From an uncultured Clostridia bacterium (GTDB taxonomy: Bacteria > Bacillota_A > Clostridia > TANB77 > CAG-508): a DNA stretch of 7,922 nt. The DNA lies in the NCBI GenBank assembly GCA_947369305.1, contig CANBLA010000041.1, positions 1-7,922 on the forward strand, given 5' to 3'. Position numbers and translations under genes: made by a program. Under the pieces are notes generated by a model. It worked only from the letters and a program-made list of their open reading frames with translations, was not told where the DNA came from and searched no databases. Positions 1-7,378 of this stretch are shown one piece after another (the stretch's first letter is position 1; every line of letters begins with the position of its first letter).

Positions 1-203
1 AAGCGAATTTGGAATACTCCCAAATTCAGTGCTTGCTAGTCCCCAAAAAGTTCTTCTAACTCCCATAAAGCCTAGTTTTTTCAATATATTTTCTTGTAGG
101 TTAGTACTACTTTTTTGTGCTAAAATTTACCTTTTCTCTAGCTGGTATTTTGACACGTTTTGGGACAAAATTTAATCAGTTTTAGGGTAGTTTTTTGATT
201 ATT
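1..203. other. Non-coding stretch downstream of the recombinase
   Basis: No gene is visible between the left edge and the recombinase stop codon. It holds a perfect 8-bp inverted repeat at 5-12/20-27 with a 7-base spacer. It also holds a repeated element at about 147-172, where TTTTGACAC and TTTTGGGACA lie in tandem and an outer ATTTTG/CAAAAT forms an imperfect dyad. Ends of elements carrying large serine recombinases often lie next to the recombinase gene, so part of an attachment site could be here. That is inference only, as no matching second copy is present in the window. I see no convincing terminator for the recombinase. Confidence 0.4.
5..27. repeat. 8-bp inverted repeat (GAATTTGG/CCAAATTC)
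   Basis: GAATTTGG at 5-12 is perfectly complementary to CCAAATTC at 20-27 across a 7-base spacer. Neither strand has a T-tract right after the stem, so this is not a standard intrinsic terminator. It could be a hairpin in the transcript of a gene outside the window or part of an element end. Confidence 0.4.
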
Positions 204-2004
<1,801 letters not shown>

Positions 2005-2028
2005 AAAATCTCCTCTCACTTTTCCTTG

Positions 2029-2298
2029 CTAATCCTTGATAATTTCTCGTAATTTTGAAACTGGATACTTATTTTCCAAATTGTTTATGTAGAAATACTC
2101 GTGTTCATTGAAAAATAGATACAATTTATCTTTTATCACAACTCTGTGTGGCTCTACATAGGCAATATTAGTATGTTCAAGCATTCTCAAATTACCATTG
2201 TTTATCTTTGGTTTGCAGTTACAAAAAGCACAAGCCCATTCAATTTTAGAACGTAATTCTTTGCTTATCGATATTCTCTTTTTTGTTACTTGTATCAT
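2029..2298 (-). CDS. Small hypothetical protein with a CxxCxC motif, in operon with the recombinase
   Basis: This encodes 89 aa and I do not recognise the family. The start chosen is the ATG at 2298, because an AAAAAAGGAG Shine-Dalgarno lies 11 bases upstream; an in-frame TTG at 2322 would put that ribosome site inside the gene. The N-terminal third is basic (VTKKRISISKELRSK) and is followed by CAFCNCKP, three cysteines that could bind metal. The rest is mixed charged and aromatic residues with no membrane segment. The stop is 24 bases before the recombinase ATG on the same strand, which suggests one transcript. Small proteins next to serine integrases are sometimes recombination directionality factors or regulators, but nothing in this sequence proves that role. 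Confidence 0.6.
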   Translation of the reverse strand: MIQVTKKRISISKELRSKIEWACAFCNCKPKINNGNLRMLEHTNIAYVEPHRVVIKDKLYLFFNEHEYFYINNLENKYPVSKLREIIKD

Positions 2299-2343
2299 AT
2301 CACAAAAATCTCCTTTTTTCAATATTCTCAGGCTTTTTTACAT

Positions 2344-2370
2344 AAAAAATAAGCCGACATAAATCGACTT
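2344..2370 (-). terminator. Intrinsic terminator of the tRNA-Leu transcript
   Basis: Read on the minus strand, AAGTCGA and TCGGCTT pair fully (one G-U) around a 6-base loop and are followed by ATTTTTTAT. It sits about 90 bases past the tRNA 3' end and just before the small CxxCxC gene, so it separates tRNA transcription from the recombinase operon. Confidence 0.65.
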
Positions 2371-2378
2371 TTTTCTAC

Positions 2379-2430
2379 AAGTGATATAACACACTTTTTT
2401 TGTTTTCTTCAAACTCGCTTATATCAACAC
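2379..2430. repeat. Bulged inverted repeat in the tRNA trailer
   Basis: AAGTGATATAA at 2379-2389 pairs with TTATATC plus ACTT within about 2420-2433, leaving a 3-base bulge. The spacer is about 30 bases. It could be a structure in the 3' trailer of the tRNA precursor. An integrase-type binding dyad is another possibility, but there is no second copy to support it. Confidence 0.3.
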
Positions 2431-2458
2431 TTATAAAGAGTTCGACGAAAACCCGCTT

Positions 2459-2541
2459 TGGTGCCTAAGGTGGGACTCGAACCCACACGGTTTCCCGCAG
2501 CATTTTGAGTGCTGTGCGTCTGCCAATTTCGCCACTCAGGC
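2459..2541 (-). tRNA. tRNA-Leu(CAA)
   Basis: The 83-nt gene folds as a class II tRNA. The 7-bp acceptor GCCTGAG/CTTAGGC has one G-U pair. The anticodon stem CAGCA/TGCTG encloses the loop CTCAAAA, giving anticodon CAA, which reads UUG leucine codons. An 11-base variable arm (CGG/CCG stem) precedes a T arm GTGGG-TTCGAGT-CCCAC. The discriminator is A, as expected for leucine, and CCA is encoded in the DNA. It has its own promoter and terminator. Confidence 0.96.
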
Positions 2542-2566
2542 ATAATTCTTTTTAAATTACTTAATT

Positions 2567-2595
2567 ATATTACCACAAAATTAATTCCTTGTCTA
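2567..2595 (-). promoter_or_regulatory. Promoter of tRNA-Leu
   Basis: On the minus strand, TAGACA (2590-2595) and TAATAT (2567-2572) are separated by 17 bp, with a TGG extension before the -10. Transcription would start about 20 bases before the tRNA 5' end. Confidence 0.7.
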
Positions 2596-2623
2596 CATTT
2601 TTTTCAAAATATTTTTAAAAATC

Positions 2624-2651
2624 TTGACTTCTTCTCTTTTCGCATTATAAA
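2624..2651 (+). promoter_or_regulatory. Promoter of rqcH
   Basis: TTGACT (2624-2629) and TATAAA (2646-2651) lie 16 bp apart. The short leader carries AAGGAG at 2671-2676, 6 bases before the ATG at 2683. It is back-to-back with the tRNA-Leu promoter, about 28 bp between the two -35 boxes. Confidence 0.7.
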
Positions 2652-2682
2652 ATAGAAAAAAACAAATTTTAAGGAGAAACTT

Positions 2683-4345
2683 ATGGCCTTTGATGGAATT
2701 ACAACAAAAGCTGTTATCACAGAATTACAGCAAACTTTAATCGGTGGAAAAATCAATAAAATCTTTCAACCCACCAAAAATGAAATCATACTAAATATTT
2801 ATAATCAATCCAATTATACCTTGCTTCTCTCAGCCAATCCAGATTATTGCAGAATTCATTTAACCTCTCACACTAAACCAAATCCACAAAATGCTCCTAA
2901 TTTCTGCATGCTTTTGAGAAAATACCTAATCGGCGCAAAAATTATTGAAATTTCTAATTACGATTTAGAGCGAACTGTACAAATTAAATTTGAAACTTAC
3001 AACGAATTAAATGATTTAGTCATTCGCAAACTGTTCGTTCAAATCATGAATAGGCAAAGTAATATCATTTTAACAAACGAAAATAATATCATTATCGATT
3101 CTCTAAAACATTTCGAAAATGCTTTACCTGCACATCCATTCGAATTTACCAAAATAACCAAGAAAAGTTTTTTAGAATTGCCCACACAAAATGATCTGAC
3201 AAACCTCATCAACCATGAAAATCTAATGACTATCTTACCCGATACTTTCATTGGTTTTAGCAAAAGTTTCGTCAAAAATCTGCTAAATTTTTTAAATATT
3301 AATCCAGCAGATTATTCTGAAACAAATGTACAAAAAATTTATGAAACCTTACAAACAATCTGTTCTAATTTTGGTACAAATCAAATCTGCGTAAAACTAT
3401 TCGAAGATGATTACTCGATTTTGCCTGAAATTTCTCAAACAACAATTAATACTTCCATTGACGAATTTTATTATGAAAAAGAGCAAAAAACAGCATTTAT
3501 CTCATCCAGAAATAATTTGCTTCGCATTGTTTTACGGAAATTTAAAAAAAGTTCACAAAAAATTAGAAAATATTCAAACAAAATTACAAGAATGCCAAAA
3601 CATGGACACATATCGCCAATATGGAGAACTTTTAACCGCTAATTTATACCAAATAAATCCTAACGAAAACCGTTCTCAAATTACACTCGAAAATTATTAC
3701 GAAAACAATGCCATCATTACAATTCCACTCGACCACAAAATCAATATTCAAAAAAATATTGAAAAATATTTCAAAAAATATAACAAATTAAAAAATGCTC
3801 TCACCATTGTCACTCAACAAAAAAAAGATACTGAAAAAGAACTCGACTACATTGAAAGCATCGTTTTTTCTTTGGAAAACGCAAAATCGATCGAAGATAT
3901 TGTAGAGATTTATTCAGAAATATCAGAAAATATGACAACCAAAAAAGAAGTTTTAAAAAAACAAAAAAATAAAATTTCTAAAAAGAAACCAAAACAAAAA
4001 GAAATTCTTCTACAAACGATTAATATCGATGGTTTTACCATTTATATTGGTAAAAATAATGTCCAAAATGACTATTTAAGTCTCAAATTTGCACATCCCA
4101 ATGATTTATGGTTTCACACACAAAAAATCCATGGAAGCCACATTTTACTACGCAATCCCGAAAACCTTGAAATACCTAATGAAATTCTGTTAAAATGTGC
4201 CAAACTTGCCAAGGAAAACAGTAAAGCAAAACTTAGTTCCAACGTTCCAGTAGATTATACAAAAGCAAAATTTATCAAAAAATCATCTGGTAGTAAACCT
4301 GGATTCGTTACCTATACCAATTATAAAACTATGTTTGTAAAATGA
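2683..4345 (+). pseudogene. rqcH: RqcH / NFACT-family ribosome quality control factor (fibronectin-binding protein A family), one-base frameshift
   Basis: RqcH binds the peptidyl-tRNA-obstructed 50S subunit and recruits alanyl-tRNA to add C-terminal poly-alanine degradation tails; members were formerly called FbpA. The first frame (2683-3642) gives NFACT-N, starting MAFDGITTKAV with INKIFQP and FCMLLRKYL, then a helix-hairpin-helix region and the start of the coiled coil. The second frame (to the TGA at 4345) continues with VHKKLENIQ, YGELLTANLYQI, the second coil arm and NFACT-R (HPNDLWFHT...GSH, SKAKLSSNVPVDYT). The join is seven A's at 3544-3550: six would restore one frame of 553 aa, near the usual 560-580. 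Without restoration the first product ends at residue 319 and lacks NFACT-R. Glu96-Arg97 occupies the place where RqcH has its conserved Asp-Arg pair. The segment between KHFEN and LPAHPFEF looks several residues short. Both halves keep good family sequence, so the lesion is recent, a sequencing error, or bypassed by slippage. Confidence 0.9.
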
Positions 4346-4369
4346 TGTAGAATTTTGTAAAATAACGTA

Positions 4370-4399
4370 TTGACTTTTTATTTACGTTTGTATTATAAT
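4370..4399 (+). promoter_or_regulatory. Promoter of the small hydrophobic peptide mRNA
   Basis: TTGACT (4370-4375) and TATAAT (4394-4399) are 18 bp apart, starting 24 bases after the rqcH stop. No terminator lies between rqcH and this promoter, so rqcH read-through could add to the transcript. The start site would be about 4406. Confidence 0.75.
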
Positions 4400-4401
4400 A
4401 T

Positions 4402-4431
4402 TTTTGTCTTTTTTGTTTTACATAGACAAAA
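4402..4431 (+). repeat. 5' inverted repeat in the peptide mRNA leader
   Basis: TTTTGTCT (4402-4409) and AGACAAAA (4424-4431) are perfectly complementary, with a 14-base loop. An alternative pairing uses TTTTGT at 4411-4416 with ACAAAA at 4426-4431. It ends 3 bases before the Shine-Dalgarno. Fst-type toxin mRNAs carry a comparable 5' hairpin that affects stability and ribosome access. If transcription begins at 4406, only part of the 8-bp stem is in the RNA. Confidence 0.5.
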
Positions 4432-4434
4432 GGC

Positions 4435-4448
4435 AGAAAGGTGGTGAT
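4435..4448 (+). promoter_or_regulatory. Extended Shine-Dalgarno of the small peptide
   Basis: These 14 bases differ at one position (T for A) from the full complement of the 16S rRNA 3' end. No other gene in the window has a site this long. Unusually long sites are characteristic of Gram-positive type I toxin mRNAs, whose translation is then held down by RNA structure and antisense pairing. Confidence 0.75.
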
Positions 4449-4452
4449 TTTA

Positions 4453-4515
4453 TTGCACCTTTTCATAAAAGTCATTGCTATGGTAATTATTGCAATCCTT
4501 GCCTTAATGAAATAG
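4453..4515 (+). CDS. 20-residue hydrophobic peptide, candidate type I (Fst-like) toxin
   Basis: The peptide reads MHLFIKVIAMVIIAILALMK: a single predicted membrane span between an N-terminal His/Lys and a C-terminal Lys. The TTG start is chosen because AGAAAGGTGGTGAT (4435-4448) matches the anti-Shine-Dalgarno complement at 13 of 14 bases and leaves 8 bases from its GGTGG core to the start. In-frame GTGs at 4441 and 4444 would lie inside that site. Promoter, 5' hairpin, strong ribosome site, tiny membrane peptide, terminator and a convergent antisense promoter together match the layout of Fst/par toxins, and LFIKVIA resembles the start of Fst-like peptides. It lacks the Pro-x-x-x-Gly motif typical of Fst and has almost no tail, so it is diverged or a different family. 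Toxicity is inferred. A harmless small membrane peptide is the main alternative. Confidence 0.6.
   Translation: MHLFIKVIAMVIIAILALMK
4454..4463 (+). repeat. Direct repeat copy a (over the peptide start codon)
   Basis: TGCACCTTTT here is repeated exactly at 4570-4579. This copy covers the last two bases of the TTG start and codons 2-4. The other copy is transcribed from the opposite strand in the antisense RNA, giving 10 perfect base pairs in trans over the translation start. This corresponds to the DRa/DRb arrangement of par loci. Confidence 0.7.
4464..4475. repeat. 12-bp inverted repeat, left arm (partner 4560-4571)
   Basis: CATAAAAGTCAT at 4464-4475 is perfectly complementary to ATGACTTTTATG at 4560-4571. 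The left arm lies inside the peptide gene next to direct repeat a; the right arm lies just past the terminator and overlaps direct repeat b by two bases. As a result, the same 12 bases appear in both the peptide mRNA and the antisense RNA. Confidence 0.7.
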
Positions 4516-4524
4516 CCGACAAAG

Positions 4525-4558
4525 AAAAACCAGAAGTCCTACACACTTCTGGTTTTTT
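4525..4558. terminator. Bidirectional terminator shared by peptide mRNA and antisense RNA
   Basis: CCAGAAGT (4530-4537) pairs with ACTTCTGG (4545-4552) around a 7-base loop. TTTTTT follows on the plus strand (4553-4558), and the AAAAA at 4525-4529 gives a T-tract on the minus strand. It would stop both converging transcripts and provide complementary loops for first contact between them. Confidence 0.85.
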
Positions 4559-4569
4559 GATGACTTTTA

Positions 4570-4579
4570 TGCACCTTTT
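4570..4579 (-). repeat. Direct repeat copy b (in the antisense RNA)
   Basis: This is the second exact copy of TGCACCTTTT in the same DNA orientation as 4454-4463, located near the 5' end of the predicted minus-strand RNA. It lies downstream of the plus terminator, so the peptide mRNA normally contains only copy a and the antisense RNA only the complement of copy b. Confidence 0.7.
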
Positions 4580-4597
4580 TTTGCTTTCGCTAATATC

Positions 4598-4626
4598 ATT
4601 ATAACTCGTATTTGTCTTTCTGTCAA
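4598..4626 (-). promoter_or_regulatory. Consensus promoter of the antisense RNA
   Basis: On the minus strand, TTGACA (4621-4626) and TATAAT (4598-4603) are separated by exactly 17 bp, a perfect sigma-A consensus and the best-matching promoter in the window. No protein-coding gene follows it before the terminator at 4525, so its product is a short RNA. An antitoxin RNA is expected to be made strongly because it is short-lived. Confidence 0.85.
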
Positions 4627-4720
4627 TATTCTTCCCTCTCTTTTTTGTCGACATTTTTCTACAACTCCCTTTAAATTAAGGCATTTAGGTCTTCTATTTC
4701 ATCTTTAAGTAAAATAATAC
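4627..4720. other. Non-coding spacer between antisense promoter and vanW-like gene
   Basis: I find no supportable gene, strong promoter or repeat in this AT-rich stretch. It separates the toxin-antitoxin-like locus from the 3' end of the VanW-domain gene. Confidence 0.5.
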
Positions 4721-4746
4721 GAGAGCCAACTATGGCTCTCTTTTTT
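4721..4746. terminator. Hairpin terminator overlapping the end of the vanW-like gene
   Basis: GAGAGCC (4721-4727) pairs with GGCTCTC (4734-4740) around a 6-base loop, and TTTTTT (4741-4746) follows on the plus strand. On the minus strand the same stem follows an A-tract and is followed by GTATTATTTT, a weaker U-rich tail. The right arm encodes the last residues (Arg-Glu-Pro) and the loop carries the TAG stop of the vanW-like gene. It can end that gene's mRNA and also block plus-strand read-through. Confidence 0.7.
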
Positions 4747-5569
4747 GTATCTGCTTTTTTATTTTTTTCTTTTCCTTTACAATTCTTGTCTTAATCGCAA
4801 AGATTTTCACCGTGACTTCATCATCTTGCGTTTCAATAAAAATTCTGATCGGATAGTCTAAGGTACTTATGAACCAGAAGTCTCGTCCACCTTCATAAGT
4901 AATCGTAAGTTCCTTGTCTCCCCGTTCTGGTTTGACATATCTTACTTCTCCCGAATGATGCTCAGCATGAAATTTTTCTTTCTCTAAACTTTGCTCTGTT
5001 TTCTGAATGGCGCTATTCATCGCAATCGCTACTTGGCAAACACCGCCGCCCCATCCAATAGTTCCTCTGCCTCCGTTTTCCATCTGTCCTGCTCGTTCAT
5101 ATCCTCTTTCCTCTGTTGGGTTTCCTACAACTTCCAACCACGAAAATTTTTCTCCAGGTTTTAGAATATATCCATCTTTAAAAATCGGATTATTAGCTTT
5201 GTTAATGTCAATCGCAGCCTGCCTCATATTCGTATTCCTATCTCTCCCTGACGCAGGATTATCAACCATATGTTCTGCAATCAGTTCTTCATATGGTATC
5301 TTTCTTTCTACTTCCACTTCAATTTCATTTTCTCCTACTTCTTTTATCTTAGTAGAAATCTTATCTGATTTTGCAGAAACTTCAATAAAAGTATCCGAGC
5401 GAGTCAGAACAGAACAAATGCTTACTCCAAGTAGAATTCCTATTAAAATTCCTACTGGCAGTCCCACTAATACTCCATCTTTAAAATTCTTATTTACCCT
5501 CCTTCTTCTTTCTCTTCGCCAGTCTTTCCGGCTTCTTTTTGAAACTAAAGTTAGATCCAAATCTTTCAT
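4730..5569 (-). CDS. VanW-domain membrane-anchored protein
   Basis: This encodes 279 aa. The ATG at 5569 is chosen because TAGGAGG lies 6 bases upstream (5576-5582); an in-frame start 14 codons earlier would put that site and the promoter region inside the gene. The N-terminus is very basic (RRERRRR around 18-24), followed by one membrane helix at about 32-55 (GVLVGLPVGILIG...), so the rest should be outside the cell. The VanW domain spans about 118-235 and shows ILKPGEKFSW (135-144), a GNPTEERGY segment and the family's signature GGGVCQVA (174-181). The tail is lysine-rich. VanW proteins are common in clostridia and take their name from an accessory gene of some vancomycin-resistance clusters. 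Their function is unknown, and no van resistance genes are nearby, so this should not be read as resistance. Transcribed alone, divergent from purH. Confidence 0.9.
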   Translation of the reverse strand: MKDLDLTLVSKRSRKDWRRERRRRVNKNFKDGVLVGLPVGILIGILLGVSICSVLTRSDTFIEVSAKSDKISTKIKEVGENEIEVEVERKIPYEELIAEHMVDNPASGRDRNTNMRQAAIDINKANNPIFKDGYILKPGEKFSWLEVVGNPTEERGYERAGQMENGGRGTIGWGGGVCQVAIAMNSAIQKTEQSLEKEKFHAEHHSGEVRYVKPERGDKELTITYEGGRDFWFISTLDYPIRIFIETQDDEVTVKIFAIKTRIVKEKKKIKKQIQKREP

Positions 5570-5599
5570 TTGATACCTCCTAAAAATATTCTTATGTTT

Positions 5600-5628
5600 A
5601 TTATACCACATTTTTCCAACTTTTTCAA
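5600..5628 (-). promoter_or_regulatory. Promoter of the vanW-like gene
   Basis: On the minus strand, TTGAAA (5623-5628) and a perfect TATAAT (5600-5605) are 17 bp apart, with a TGG extension before the -10. The leader is only about 25 bases. Confidence 0.85.
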
Positions 5629-5668
5629 GCCTTTTTACGAAAAATATTTACATAACATTAATTTGTGC

Positions 5669-5697
5669 TTTACATTTTCCAGTTTTTGTTATATAAT
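5669..5697 (+). promoter_or_regulatory. Promoter of purH
   Basis: TTTACA (5669-5674) and TATAAT (5692-5697) are 17 bp apart. The start would be near 5704, leaving a leader of about 23 bases with AGGAGG at 5713-5718. That is too short for a purine riboswitch, so any purine control would act through a DNA-binding protein. The 40 bp between this -35 and the facing vanW-like -35 shows no clear operator. Confidence 0.8.
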
Positions 5698-5726
5698 AGA
5701 AAAAATTAAAATAGGAGGAATTTTGA

Positions 5727-7274
5727 ATGAAAGCTTTGATTAGTGTATCCGATAAAACAGGTATTGTAGAATTTGCAAAGGAATTAGAGCAGTTGGGAAT
5801 TGAAATTATTTCAACTGGTGGGACATACAAAAAATTGAAGGAAGAAAATGTAAAAGCAATTGAAATCTCAGATTTGACTGGATTTCCAGAATGTTTAGAT
5901 GGACGTGTGAAAACCCTTCATCCCAAAGTACATGCTGGGATTTTGGCAATGCGAAATAACCCAAACCATATGCAACAACTTTCTGAATTAAATATTGACA
6001 CCATCGATTTTGTAATTGTAAATTTATATCCCTTTAGGCAAACCATGATGAAAGAAAATGTAACTCGCGAAGAGTGTGTTGAAAATATTGATATTGGCGG
6101 TCCTACAATGCTTCGATCTGCAGCCAAAAATTACCAAGATGTTAGTGTTATCACAGATCCTGCTGACTATGCCAAAGTTTTAGAAGAACTAAAAACAAAC
6201 GGACAAGTTTCTTTGGATACCAAATTTTATTTGATGCAAAAAGTATTTGAACATACTGCAAATTATGATGCTATGATTTGTAATTACATAAAAAATGAAC
6301 GCAAGGATGGTTCCTATCCAGAAACTCTTTCTTTAACCTTCGAAAAAGTTCAAGAAATGCGTTATGGCGAAAATCCACATCAAACAGGTTGTTTATATAA
6401 AGAAGTTGGAAAATGCGAAGGTTCCTTAGTAACGGCAAAACAACTAAATGGCAAGGAATTGTCGTTTAATAATATTAATGATACTAATGGTGCTTTGGAA
6501 TTATTGAAAGAATTTGACGCTCCAACCGTCGTTGCTTGTAAGCATGGAAATCCTTGCGGGGTTGGAAGTGATAGTGATATTTATAAAGCTTGGCAAAAGG
6601 CTTATTTAGCAGATAAAATGTCAATTTTTGGTGGCATTGTTGTAGTAAATCGTGAAATCAATGAAAAAATTGCAAGTGAAATGTCTGAAATGTTTTTAGA
6701 GGTGATTGTGGCTCCTTCGTATTCAGAAAAGGCTTTGGAAATTTTGAAAAAAAAGAAAAACGTTCGTGTGTTGGAATTGCCTAAAATTACAGTTAAACAG
6801 CCTGCAAATGCTTATGATATTAAAAAAATCAATGGTGGCATGATTGTTCAAACAATAGATTCTAAATTATTGGACGAATATGAAGTAGTAACCGATCGAG
6901 CCCCTACTGAAAAAGAATTAGAAGATTTAATGTTTGCGTGGAAAGTTGTTAAATTTGTAAAGTCGAATGGAATTGCAATTGCAAAAGATTTGCAAACTGT
7001 TGGAATCGGACCTGGACAAGTGAATCGAATTTGGTCAACCAAACAATGCATGGAGCATGCGGAAGAATTAATTGGAAAAGATGCAACTCATGGAGCTGTT
7101 CTAGCATCTGATGCTTTTTTCCCATTTGATGATTGTGTAGAGGCTGCCCATAGTGCTGGAATTACAGCGATTATTCAACCAGGTGGCGCAAAAAAAGACC
7201 AGCTTTCGATTGATAAATGCAATGAATATGGCATGACTATGATTTTTACGCATATGAGACATTTTAAACATTAA
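5727..7274 (+). CDS. purH: Bifunctional AICAR formyltransferase / IMP cyclohydrolase
   Basis: PurH catalyses the last two steps of IMP synthesis in the cytoplasm: formylation of AICAR with 10-formyl-THF, then ring closure. The 515-aa length is normal for a complete enzyme. The MGS-like cyclohydrolase domain fills about 1-195, with SVSDKTG (6-12), STGGT (29-33) and GRVKTLHPKVHAG (59-71). The transformylase domain follows, with RYGENPHQ (212-219), the Lys272-His273 pair in CKHGNPCG, GGIVVVNREI, GPGQVNRI and SDAFFPFDD, ending at MRHFKH as usual. ATG at 5727 has AGGAGG 8 bases upstream. It stands alone rather than within a pur operon and converges with purA, the next enzyme towards AMP. Confidence 0.97.
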   Translation: MKALISVSDKTGIVEFAKELEQLGIEIISTGGTYKKLKEENVKAIEISDLTGFPECLDGRVKTLHPKVHAGILAMRNNPNHMQQLSELNIDTIDFVIVNLYPFRQTMMKENVTREECVENIDIGGPTMLRSAAKNYQDVSVITDPADYAKVLEELKTNGQVSLDTKFYLMQKVFEHTANYDAMICNYIKNERKDGSYPETLSLTFEKVQEMRYGENPHQTGCLYKEVGKCEGSLVTAKQLNGKELSFNNINDTNGALELLKEFDAPTVVACKHGNPCGVGSDSDIYKAWQKAYLADKMSIFGGIVVVNREINEKIASEMSEMFLEVIVAPSYSEKALEILKKKKNVRVLELPKITVKQPANAYDIKKINGGMIVQTIDSKLLDEYEVVTDRAPTEKELEDLMFAWKVVKFVKSNGIAIAKDLQTVGIGPGQVNRIWSTKQCMEHAEELIGKDATHGAVLASDAFFPFDDCVEAAHSAGITAIIQPGGAKKDQLSIDKCNEYGMTMIFTHMRHFKH

Positions 7275-7332
7275 TTTATATTTTAAAAGGCACTAGAAAA
7301 CAAATTCTAGTGCCTTTTAAAATATAAATTAA
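7271..7332. terminator. Bidirectional terminator between convergent purH and purA, 28-bp perfect hairpin
   Basis: Arms at 7271-7298 and 7305-7332 are perfectly complementary over 28 bp around a 6-base loop (AACAAA). The core GGCACTAGAA/TTCTAGTGCC is flanked by TTTTAAAA on each side, supplying a T-tract in either direction. The left arm begins in the last purH codon and includes the TAA stop. The right arm ends 46 bases from the purA stop. Confidence 0.88.
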
Positions 7333-7378
7333 CTTTTGTAATCGCTAGTAATATCTTTCCATTTGTCCTTTTGGAATC

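Larger units (their letters stand above)
4522..4591 (-). ncRNA. Candidate antisense antitoxin RNA (RNA II-like), about 70 nt
   Basis: Transcription from the consensus minus-strand promoter at 4598-4626 would start near 4591 and stop at the shared terminator, about 4522-4525. The RNA would be fully complementary to the 3' end of the peptide mRNA over the terminator hairpin (about 4522-4558). Through AAAAGGTGCA it would also pair 10 bp with the peptide's start-codon region. Length, convergent direction, shared terminator and repeat-based second contact all match RNA II of the pAD1 par system. Expression is predicted, not shown. I see no supported protein in it. Confidence 0.6.

Noticed and set aside
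2459..2541. tRNA-Leu as integration target of the neighbouring element
   Set aside because: Large serine recombinases seldom use tRNA 3' ends, and I find no duplicated tRNA end on the recombinase side.
4404..4604. 66-codon plus-strand open frame across the toxin-antitoxin-like locus
   Set aside because: It runs through the hairpin leader, Shine-Dalgarno and terminator, has no ribosome site of its own, and resembles no protein family. The 20-aa frame explains the signals far better.
4480..4653. Minus-strand frame beginning ATG TCG ACA AAA at 4653
   Set aside because: It crosses the antisense promoter and the terminator, GGAG is 11 bases away, and the predicted protein is unrecognisable.
4730..5569. 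Vancomycin resistance determinant
   Set aside because: VanW domains are widespread in clostridia outside van clusters, and no vanHAX, vanR/S or similar gene is in the window.
5007..5573. Long plus-strand open frame opposite the vanW-like gene
   Set aside because: It is an antisense shadow of a clear VanW-domain gene, with no Shine-Dalgarno.
5698..5726. Purine riboswitch in front of purH
   Set aside because: The predicted leader is only about 23 bases, too short for the aptamer.
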